Of a stretch of 64,000 nucleotides of DNA, positions 12,501 through 24,500 are shown in pieces. Each line of letters begins with the position of its first letter. Positions within the stretch are counted from its first letter, which is position 1. Made by a program: the position numbers and the translations under genes. The DNA comes from Mactromeris polynyma. Taxonomy: Eukaryota; Mollusca; Bivalvia; Venerida; Mactridae. The notes under the pieces are model-generated. The model was not told the DNA's origin, made no database searches, and saw only the letters and a list, made by a program, of their open reading frames with translations. Location of the stretch: assembly GCA_032209605.1 (NCBI GenBank), contig JASFXZ010000035.1:935001-999000 (forward strand), given 5' to 3'.

Positions 12501-15500
12501 TATTACATGATACGAGATTGGTATATTTTGTGGCTTAACAATGATTATAAATTAATTATATCATGGTTTTAGATAAACATACGTCGGAAAACTGCATTTT
12601 ACAAATTTCTTCCAATTGTTCCAAATTTTTGGCACATACCCGCTTCTGTAGGAAAATAATTTGACAAAGTAGAATTCAAGGTCACAACATTAATTTTGTT
12701 CTTAAACGTTAAAATGGCACATATTTGAGATTTATGTATTGAATTTATTCTTAGGTAAGACAATATGTGCTTTTTATCTGAAACTTTAACAGTTTAAACG
12801 AAAAAATATGGCATGGAAAAAATATTGAAAATCGCTTAAATATGGATTGATAACAATGTAATTTGCAAAGGAATGACTATCACATATAATGTACTTTTGA
12901 CTTCATATATTATTGAAATTATAATACTTACCTCATTGTCGGCAGTATTTATGATGATTTAAACATTGTTTACAATTCTGTACAGACGAATTCATCTTGA
13001 TCAATAGGCGTTTGCGAAAACTATTCTAAGTATGGTGTACATTACGCGCCATTTCGTTCACATGGTATTTTATATATTTCTTTTTCTTTCTTTTTTCACT
13101 TTCTGCATCAAAGATTTTGTTAGACTTTTTATATGTTCTTTATACAGTATTATTCTAACGAATGTACTTCAAAACATTTCTGTTGCAATTATTTGAGGGT
13201 TAAATTTATATTGACTGGACTATAATATTGATGTCACAAATTGGTGGTCCACCAACTTTATTCAGTAAACTTTCATAGCACCAAACGGTACGAACAAGAA
13301 GTGACTGATATGGCAAAGTGACAAAAACATTACATGGCTTTATTTCAAAATTGATTAGTAGTAGAAATACATCATTTTGTTACGTTAATGCCTATTTATA
13401 CACTTTACATTGGTAGTCAAAAGCTGTAGAGCAACTGTCGAGTGAATTTAACGAAAACGAAACTACAAGTGACGGAGCGGCCGCCATCTTGGATTATTGT
13501 TTACATGTAAGAGGAAATGAAAGTGGCCTAATATTGTATGCATTCCGGGGGTGATTTCCTACGAGAATGGACCAGAATGTTTTAGAGGACACTTGTACGC
13601 TTGACAATACACAAAACAATTCAGCGAAATCACTCAGACAAGTACAAAAGCTGTCAACTAAAATTTTCAATTTCCCTTTTATGATAACAAATAATTATCT
13701 ACTCGTGTCTAATTATAACAGTTGTAACAATAAGTCGTTTGAACGTCTATTTACACCTTTCAAGGGTCACTTGCTTGATCCATTTATGACATACTTTACT
13801 CGTTTGACGTCACCTGTATTCGTCATCAACATGCCCGCTTTCACAGATATAACCTAACACTCGCATAAATAGCTTTAACAACGCAAAGCGCTCATTGGTC
13901 GGCCATCAAATGTCCCTTTACATATATGGTGGGGAAGGCGGAGTTTAAATTTTGACAGCCTGCTGATACCGAATGCAAGCGTGGGGGTAAATACAGTTTA
14001 TACGACTTGAATGTCTTGCGGTTCCGACGTCTTGCAAAATTGATTGAAATGCCATTCTGTATATTGATTGAAAATTGATGGCACATGTAAGTCAGTATAT
14101 TAAAATTGCCCCGGGTCATCCTGATGCATATATACTGAAATTACTATGGGTAATTTCAGCAACTTTTTGAACACATCCGGGTCAAAACCCGTAGTCCCGG
14201 GTCAAATGGAACCTGGTAACAACTCTTGCCTGATCTGAATGAAACTTAGTGATACGTGGTAGACGACAGATACATACCGCCTTAGTCGCTATATAATATA
14301 TCACTATTGCTGTCATTTGTTATAATTGCAGTTGAAGAATAACCAGATTCAACTATCAGATGAAGATATTGATGGACTTCTAAATAAGATAGAGTCTGAG
14401 AGTACGTATAAAATACCTGTATTGAACATTCGGATTTATGTAAAAAGATCATAGTGTTGTATCTTGTCTCTTTGTGTTAGCTCTAGTATTATTAATCGAT
14501 TTCTACGATATTGTTTAGCGAAACGAGATACAATTATATAAAATATTATATTGATTTGTCGGCATATTTGTATCTATTGGATATTTGATGTTTTTGACAT
14601 CTGTCCCAATAAAACGTACAGTTGCAGTTTCTCTGAAATAAAATTACCGCCAGGGCATGTGGTCACTTCCCCTGTATGTGCGTAATGCTTGGGATATCAA
14701 ATCTATTCTTGATTACATTAAGATATATTGAAAACATGTGAAAGAGAGACATAATTAATGTTACATTCACAAAATGGGATTTTGTTTCACCAAGGTTCGC
14801 ACAGGTTTTGAAAAGTCCTTGAATTTCATGCCCACTCCTTGAAAACTACATGAATTTGTAACTGCCAAAACTTCTTAAAAAGTACTTGAATTATGAACAC
14901 AACCGAACCATTTTTGGTAAATTTCCCGTGAATCTGCTGCAAATAGAAAAGGGACCAAAAATAACAAACATAACATCAATGATGAATTAATTCAAAAAAA
15001 GACAGAGATATTTTCGACAGGGCCTACCGCCAAGTAGGAGATAGTATGGTAATGCAATACGTTACGGTAGTCAACAGGTTTTATGCCCTCATAAAGTAAT
15101 TCCCATGCCGTGTAATTTTATCTGTGCTGCAGTGATGGTCATCGAAGGGAGATAAACTTGAAAAATACACTGAATCCTTCCTTCGCTATATCAAATAGCT
15201 AAATATGTGCACAGTTCACCAGGTTATGACATGAAATACAAAAAGAGGAGGGACACATTACAAAACAAGAGTTACACATGAAGAGATACTCAACAATACT
15301 ATCAGTATCAATACTAGGGGGCTTTAACTGGAGTGTTTCCATGTCAACCTCGCAGTTTTATTAATTCCCAAATTCAAAGAAAGATGACTAAGTTTAGAGG
15401 CTTCTTTGTGTTTTGTGTTTGCCTGTTGATGATCATTCATGATACAATTGTTTGATCATTGTTTCAGAAACATTCATCTTCCAGTACCAGTACTTGTTAA

Positions 15501-18500
15501 TAGAGATTGGTACCAAAGTGCTAAGGCACATATTTGATGACAAAGTGGGACAGGACTTCGGACAGTACTTGGATTCTAAGAGAGATAAGAAAAACAAACT
15601 AGAGGGAGACAAACTGCAGGATTTGATAAAAAACAAAAGGATAACTGCTGATCAAGCCATGTTTCTTCCTCCTATTGACAAGAATCCATCTTCGTCAAAA
15701 TTCGATATCACTCTGCTCACTTGTCTCCTTAGAAACCTATGTGGTATGCGTGATTCAAACGATTCAGTATGGAAGCAACCCATTGGCTACTCAACAGAAG
15801 CTGATATAACACGATTGAGGGAGTGCAGAAATGAAGTAAGTATTTGGTGATTTATGTTTGATCTTATTATCTCTGTATCTCAACAGCTTAACTGCTTGTA
15901 TCTTACATTAAATTCAACAAAAAAGTGAGAATAGAATTTACAATGTTATTTGTTTTCATGGTACATGTATATTATATAATAGGAAGTCAGTAGTAAGAGG
16001 GACTTCCAAAATACTTGCCTATCTTAGCAGCATAAATATAGTTTTTATGCTCTCGTTCCCGAAGGGGGGGGGGCATATAGTCAACACTTCTCCCGTCCGT
16101 CCCACTTTTCTTGTCCGGACTACTTCTCAGAAACCACTGACTGGAATTCAACAAAACTTCATGGGAAGCTTCACTACCAAGAGGAGATGCGCATATTATC
16201 ACACGGTTTTGGTGGGACTATTTTTCAAAGAGTTATAGCCCTTTGATTATGCAACATAGTACATATGGTACTATTCTTGTTCGGACTAATTCTCAGAAAC
16301 TTTTGACAGGAATTTAACAAAACTTTGTGGAAGCTTTTTTAGAGGAGAAGCGCATATAATCAGGAGTTTTGGTGGGACTGTTTTTCATACAGTTATGGCC
16401 CTTTGATTATGCAACATATAGATTAAATATGGGGGGTTTCCGGCGAATAACTTGAATTCCGTTGATCATATTGACATCAAACTTAGTGTATAGTAAGAAC
16501 ATGTAGAGAGCTCGCTTGGGATTGCTTTTGGGGTCGGTCTGACAAAGGTCAAGGTCACCATTACTAAAAATACCAATGGGGTTTCCGGCAAATAACTTGA
16601 GTTCCGTTCATCATATTGACATCGAACTTGGTGCATATTAAGATCATGTGAAGAGCTCGCTTAGGATTGCTTTTGGGTTTGGTCCGACAAAGGTCAAGGT
16701 CACCATTTCTAAAAATAGAAATTTGGTTTCCGACAAATAACTTGAGTTACATTGATCATATTGACATCAAACTTGGTGTATAGTAAGAACATGTGGAGAG
16801 CTTGCTTGGGATTACTTTTGGGTTCGGTCCGTCCAAGGTCAAGGTCACTTAATATTTAAAAATCAGTTTCCACTTAATATCTTGCGTGGGTGTATTGACA
16901 TCAAAGTTGTTGTATAGTTGTTGCATATATATATAACAGTCATGGCGAATGACTTCCAAGACTTGTCGGTCATTTGGTCTGACAACCTTGGAAAACATGT
17001 CGGACCGAATGCAAACTTGTCGGTCCGAAAACATGTTGTTAAAAATTATGGGGCCGAAAATTACCGCTCATTTCAAAGCGAAAGTAAACAAATCAAACAC
17101 AAATGTGCAAATAATTGGCTTATTTCGTTAAATAACAGTTAAAATTATTATTTACTTTCACATTCACTCCTGAAATGCCTTTTTGACAACACAAAGTTCA
17201 AATGTCCGAAAGACAAGCGAATGTACAGACAATTGGTGCGCGTAAGAAGACCGCATTGTGTAAACAAGCAATGGATGTTGTAAAACCCGTACGACCCGTA
17301 CCGTTCCGTATCGGACATACGGACCGACGCACAGGCATTCTGTATCGGATCTGGTCGTTTTTTATCGGTCAGGTCCGACTGACCGATGGGTATTCGCCAT
17401 GACTGTATATAATATATATAAGTGTGAGTGTTTGTATGCATGTATCACCTCTGGCACCTTTGCAGCATTGATGATCATCATGTATTCATTATACAAATAG
17501 AGAGGAAATCGACCATAAATCAATGCATTGTATTTAAAATAGTAGTAACCTTAAGACCTAATCAGTGGATATAGTTTTGTATAAGGAATAGAAAAAGGTC
17601 ACTCCACAGCCGACTGGCTTCTGTGGATCCGGGCCTGTTGAATGATTTATTGAAGATTTGAGAAATAATCCTAATATTGTAATGTCTGTTCTAACACTAA
17701 ATTATTTATTTAACAGACTATTTTGTCAATTTCAAAACAAAATATTTACCACATGGACTTTTAACAAAGTTTAATATAATTATCCTTCATTATAAAATAT
17801 TTTTGATGTCAGATTATAATGACTTTACAAAATATCCTTATATTATCCAAAAGATGTCAATTGTGTGCATTTTTTGTCGCTGCAGTATAAAATATGTCCA
17901 TTCCAATAAGACGCTATTAAACTATGATGTTGATTTTTCTTGGTTCATTTTTGGTCTGTCACAGACAGTTTTGAGTACTACTTTCTTATCAGGAAACCAG
18001 GTGTAAAATTCAGAGTCAATGTTTGATCACAAAGATAATTCAACGCAAAATCGCTTGGAAGACACTCTCCAAGCTTACACTACGTTTATTATTGTCGGTC
18101 GCCATTTTGAAAAGCGCTTGTCTAACGTAGTACGAGGGTCATGCAAAACGTTCTGTCACTAATGGGCTTCCGTAGTTTTATCCCTTGTATTTTTTAAAAC
18201 GCTTTGTTGCACTTGAATGGTGTGTCCAAAAGCTAACGATATCCGTTATTTTGTGCAAATTGCTTTTCAAATGACCGAGTTATTTCAAATTGAAATACAT
18301 GCAGTCATATACACTGACCAATTTACTTTTCACATTGTAAAATGGACGAAAAATGAAATTCGTAGCTATATTAAATGCCGCATTAGGCTTGATATAGATG
18401 TTTGATAAATTGTGTGGTATATATGGACCTCATGCCATTTCAATGTGCACAGTTGGTAGGTGGGTTAAAGCTTTTAAAGCTGGGAAATTATCTGTCGAAG

Positions 18501-21500
18501 ATGATACCCGTTCTGGTAGGCCTAAAACCTCTGTTACCAAGGCAAACATCGCTGCTGTAAAAGTTGTGGTCGAACAGGATGCGCGATTGTTGGTGAAAGA
18601 TATAGCCTTGTCCATCTGGTCATACAGTCACTGGACGATTCTACAATAACTCAGTACTGAAGAAAGTGAAAGAGTTTTGCTATAAGAAACGTCCAAGCAA
18701 AGGATGGTCAGGAGTCCCTTTTATACACGACAACGCTTCTGAGTTGTAAACCATCCGCCTTATTCACCTGACCTGTGACTTTTTTTATTTCCAAGGCTTA
18801 AGAAAATGCTTTCTGGAAAGAAATATAAGTCCAGAAGTTCTCTTGGCAGCGCCATTTATCAGTGTCACCAACAGATACCAAAAGAAGACTATTTATCTGC
18901 TTTTCGCGATTGGGTTAAAAGTTTACAAAAATGTGTTTCGGTAAAGGGGGAATACTTTGAAGGTTTGTAATAAAAATAATTTTGATAAAACGTAGCACTA
19001 AAGAAATCCGAACCCAATGACAGAACTTTTTGCATGACCCTCGTAACAACACTCACCTGTTGCTAAGGTGGGCGTGGCTACAGTGTGCCTGCGGAAGTGT
19101 CAATTACTTTAGAAGCATTTGTCCATTCATCACCAAATTTGGTCAGAATGTGTATGGGCATAATATCTCGGACAAGTTCGATAACCAGCCATATCACTCG
19201 GGAGTTATCGCCCTTTGATTACAGTAATAACCTCAATGTTGTCTTGTCTGATCAATAACTTTAGAAGCATGTGTCCACTTATCACCACATTTCATCAGAA
19301 TGTGTATGGGCATACTATCTCGGACAAGTTCAATAACAAGCCATATCGCTGAAGTCACTTCGGAGTTATCGCCCTTTGGCTATAGATATTGCCTAATTTG
19401 TCTTATAAAATCCTTTTTACACTTATTTTTTGCTCACTCCAGTGATATAACTGTACAACGGGCATATTTTGCGATGGTCAGCGCTCTTGTTCCTTGTGTT
19501 TTAGGGTGCTCTATTTTTTCCTGATTTTCCAAAGAAGCTTCTGGTATTCGTACTTTTTATTATGTTGGATAATATGTTCTAGAGGGTTTTAAATGTGTTT
19601 GGGGGTTTTCTTCGAGAACAAGATAAGAGTATGTTAAGTTGACAGTCCAGCCTTCTCAACTGATGACAGGAAAGGTAATGTCCTATGCTTCAGTAATACA
19701 AGTGACTGTGGAAACAAATAAACTAAACGATTCAATCGCCTTGGAGTATGGTTATTAAATAAAAAAAAATGAGAAGTTGACAATTTTTCTTTCATTAATT
19801 CCTATTAACATCCTATTTTATACGCTCGTTTGAAAAACTGGACGTATTATGGAACACCCGTGGCGGGCGGCGTCCACATGTCTAAGTCAAAAAGTTTTCA
19901 TCCGATCTTTACCAAACTTGGTGAAAATGTTTGTGGGCAATATATCACGGCCAAGTTCGAGAACCAGCCACATCGCCGTAGGCACTTCGGAATTATGGCC
20001 CTTGAATTATCCAAAATTGGCCAAATTAGCCTTGTCCGCTCTCTAAGTCAAACAGTTTTCATCCGATCTTTACCAAACTTGGTGAAATTTTTGTGGGCAA
20101 TATATCACGGCCAAGTTCGAGAACCAGCCACATCGCCTAAGGCACTTCGGAATTATGGCCCTTGAATTACCCAACATAGGCCAAATTAGCCTTGTCCGCT
20201 CTCTAAGTCAAAGAGTTTTCATCCAATCTTTACCAAACTTGGTGAAAATGTTTGTGGGCATAATATCTCGGCCAAGTTTGATAACCAACCACATCGCCGT
20301 AGGCACTTCGGAATTATGGCCCTTGAATTATTCAAAATTGGCCAAATTAGCCTTGTCTGCTCTCAAAGTCGAGGAGTTTTCATCTGATCCTCACCAAACT
20401 TTGTGAAAATGTTTGTGGGCATAATACCTCAGCCAAGGTCGATTACCAGCCATATGGTTAAGTAACTCGGGAGTTATCACCCTTTGATTTTAGAAATTAC
20501 CTATATGAATATCGGATTGCGGACAGTGTTATGACAGATATTATATAGTAGTTTGCATTTGGAATCGAGACATGTCCATTTTAATGCCCCCCACTCTAAA
20601 AGGGGGGGGGGGGCATATTAAACCAAACAGGAATGTCAACCAGCATGTGAAGTTGTGCACCTTGGATTTCGTGTATGACTGGACCCAGTGCAGAAATGCA
20701 GAATTATGGCCCTTGAATGTGTGCAAATATGTCATAAAGGCCATTAAATCTTGCGTCATGCATATATAAAAAAGTAGGAGAGATAGAATCATGTTACTTT
20801 ACAGGAATATTAACCAACATGTGAAGTGGTCAACTTTGTGTAAAGCTATTGGCTGCTTCCAGTAAGAGTTGTAGCCTTGGTTTACTTAAAATTACAAATA
20901 AAATAGTATGGAAGCTTATATCACAGCTGCTGTCAAGCTAGGTATATGCGCCTAAGAGAAATATTAACCAGCATGTTTATTTGTACATCTGGGGGTTTGT
21001 TTGTTTAGTGATCAAATATGTATGTAATGTTTTTTTGTATATATATATGTATCGTTCAAGGTGGAAAGTTTGGGATTACCTTTGTACGGCCCCACTCTTT
21101 CAGGCGGGGGGAGGGGGACATATATATTTGCGTCTTTCCGTCTGTCTGTCACAAAATCTTGTGTCATGCATATGAAGAAGAGTCATAAAACTTCACAAGA
21201 AGTGAAATTCCAAAGAAAAAATCGAGCATGATGTCACTACTGATAAAAGGGTGGAGTCAAATATTTAAACATAAATATTGATGCAAAAAACATCCCAGAA
21301 TCCATTGATGGATTTTTGAAACGGTTGATATATTGTCCGGTATTTAAGGTAGGTATTTTTAAGTTCAAAGATTTGTGTGCGTGTCCAGATTGGATAACCA
21401 TAAAAATATCGCTTTGTGTTTCAGCTATCACACAAAGGCACAGTGTTCACATCAAAGACCGACTTCACTGCTAAATGGGATGAATTATGTGGGGTAAATA

Positions 21501-24500
21501 CATTTATCAAATTATATTATTTAAATCCTGCCTGATTAGCACCGTGCTTAAGAGTGCCAAGCTGTCGCACCGGAGGTTCAGGTTAGATACCTGAGCAGGT
21601 CATGTCCTTCCGAGACATTTAGCTACGGTCATTTATCCTCCAACTCTCATTTATGTGAGGAAGTTGTCAGTTGCTTGCGAAAGGGCAAGTTAGTAATGGT
21701 TATTCCAGGAAAATACATTTTCAGACAATCTTTGACTCGTATGTAACCTAGACCAACAGAACAATTTAGCTCGCAACAACCAGAGTACTAATCCCAGCAA
21801 AGAAACATTCTTCAGCAACAATCTGTTCTTCGGAAAAGTTCTGTTTCATGCAAATTACTGTTCCCAGCAAAGTTTTGTTTCATGCAAATTACTGTTTCCT
21901 GCAAAGTGCTGTTTCATGCAAATAACTGTTTCATGCAAATAACTGTTTCCTGCAGAGTGCTGTTTCATACAAATAACTGTTTCATGCAAAGTGCTTTTTC
22001 TTGCAAATTACTGTTTTCTGTCGAGTGCTGTTTCATGCAAATTACTGTTTCCTGCAAAGTGCTGTTTCATGCAAATAACTGTTCCCAGCAAAGTGCTGTT
22101 TCATGCAAATAACTGTTTCCTGCAAAGTGCTGTTTCATGCAAATAACTGTTTCCTGCAGAGTGCTGTTTCATGCAAATAACTGTTTCATGCAGAGTGCTG
22201 TTTTATGGAAATTACTGTTTTCTGTCGAGTGCTGTTTTATGCAAATTACTGTTTCCTGCAAAGTGCTGTTTCATGCAAATTACTGTTTCCTGCAGAGTGC
22301 TGTTTCATGCAAATTACTGTTTCCTGCAAAGTGCTGTTTCATGCAAATTACTGTTTCCTGCAAAGTGCTGTTTCATGCAAACCACTGTTTCCTGCAGAGT
22401 GCTGTTTCATGCAAATTACTGTTTTCTGCAGAGTGCTGTTTCATGCAAATTACTGTTTCCTGCAGAGTGCTGTTTCCTGCAAAGTGCTGTTTCATGCAAA
22501 TTACTGTTTCCTGCAGAGTGCTGTTTCATGCAAATAACTGTTTCATGCAGAGTGCTGTTTCATGCAAATTACTGTTCCCAACTAAGTTCTGTTTCATGCA
22601 AATTACTTTTCCCAATAAAGAACTGTTACCGGTAAAGTGTTGTTCATCAGCAAAATTGTATTCTTAGCAAATATGTTTTTGAAAGCATTTATATGCAACA
22701 ACTTTATTCTAATTTAGATGAGTCTTACTTCTAAGAATAGTATTTGTACAATATACCAACTTGGTTATGGGTCAATGATCATTGAGATTTGTGTCAATAA
22801 ATATCTTTACTTCAACTTATATTTGCCCTTTAATACAGACCATAACATCATTATGTAATGAAATTCTTCACCACTAAATGTATTTTATCCTGTCACTTGG
22901 TGTTTTTTCGACCCGATAACAGGTTGCCTGATATTTTTTGCTTTATCAGGTCACTTGGTCACATGACTTTTATCTCACGTCACATGACCACGTGACCAGC
23001 CAGACTATTTTTGGTAAAGTATCGCGATGTTATCTTTTTCCATACTTGCTTAACAATAGATTTTTCAGTTGAATCCTACCACAAATTTCATCTTTTTGTA
23101 TAATGCATACCATAAAATGTTCAAATTGTACTGTTATCATTCAAACAATGCTTAATCTTATCAGTTACTCGGTCTGCAGTTTGACCCGAATTTAAGTGCT
23201 TACTGGAACACGTAGTAAACAACGTAGTCAAACAAGTTGTCTGCTGTTTACACCATTGAAACAAAATCATGTCAGACATTTGAGTCCGTCTGCGTTTGAC
23301 TTGAACTCATCAGGGATGAGCGTGCAATCGAATTTCTCATGAAAATAACGTATTGATCAGTAGCAATATAGCAGTGCGTACCCCACCCATCTTCTCAATT
23401 TTAGAATCCCAGTCTGGTTTCATCCATTTGTGCCGAAAATTCCTTTGCAATAGTAAATGACACTGATAAACTGAATCCACAGATTTATTCCTTGTTTTCT
23501 TGTGCAGTTTCAAATGTCCAAATATTCAAAAAATAAATGTAAATATCACTTTTTCATGCGTTCTGCGGCACTTAACATTTCTCATCATTTGTAATCAAAC
23601 TATAATGGGCAATTGCGTATGAACTAATTGTAATCTTTAATGTTTGACTCTTACCAAATTGTTGCAAATTCTTAGATTTCTTATTGATTTATGCTCATCA
23701 GATGTTCGCAAACGCAGATAATTTCATATTGCCACTGAAAATTTGTCAGACTCATGGGAACTATTTCTCTCGGCCTAAGGTATTCAATACGTCACAACAT
23801 TTTTACAATACGTCACACAATTAATTTTGTCATAATTTAGGGGATGTAACTCGGTATTATTTAAAATTAAAGGTATCTCCCCCTTACTTAACACAAGAAG
23901 TGACAGGATAAATAGAAAAAGAGGTTAGTGACGTGGAATGAGAAAGTTTATCACGGGTTCGGCTCCGGTAGTTATCGGGTTCGCCTACGGCTCACCCGAT
24001 AAATCCCTCCGCCTTGCCTGATAAACTTTCTCATTCCACGCCACTAACCTATTATTCTCTATATCTTTATACTTGCAGATTCTAAATAGATTAAACCAAG
24101 GGTTAACAGCAAACAAGATAACAAATCTACAATCATTAATTAATGATGCTCCCCAATGTATAGATGAAAAGAAACAGGAAGATTTTAATGCAATTATAGA
24201 GGCATGGAACAAAACGGATGGAGATATTATAGCAGTTGTTGAACAAGGAATGAAAAGAGTGTTAGACATTGTTCAGGAAGCCCTAAAAGATGTTACAAAG
24301 CCTAGATTGGAAAATGAGACAGGTATGTGAAGAAATGTTATATTTCAATAAATTCATTAAGTTTCATGACTCCCCTTGTTGGTGCTAGGCAAAACAAATG
24401 GGTATAACATACTCGGCAAAAAATATTCTGCACACTTGGGTTGTTCCGGCTATAAATGTGAACTCGGTTCCCCTTTTACTCAATTCATTATCCAAATGAA

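Larger units (their letters stand above)
11792..14331. other. Intron sequence after the LINE
   Basis: Mostly AT-rich with no convincing coding frame. It includes a weak tRNA-like/SINE-like segment (12005-12240) and a YY1-like motif (13477-13492). Confidence 0.55.

Noticed and set aside
13567..13857. 96-codon plus frame after a YY1-like motif as a first exon
   Set aside because: Composition is unremarkable, there is no donor in a fitting place, and no family signature.
15452..15467. ATG at 15452 as start of a separate HEPN protein
   Set aside because: These bases contain the acceptor TTTCAG, and the exon joins in phase with 14332-14401.
21882..22667. Three overlapping cysteine-rich frames resembling secreted repeat peptides
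   Set aside because: The 34-bp unit rotates through all frames, so the same peptide appears in three frames; not a gene.
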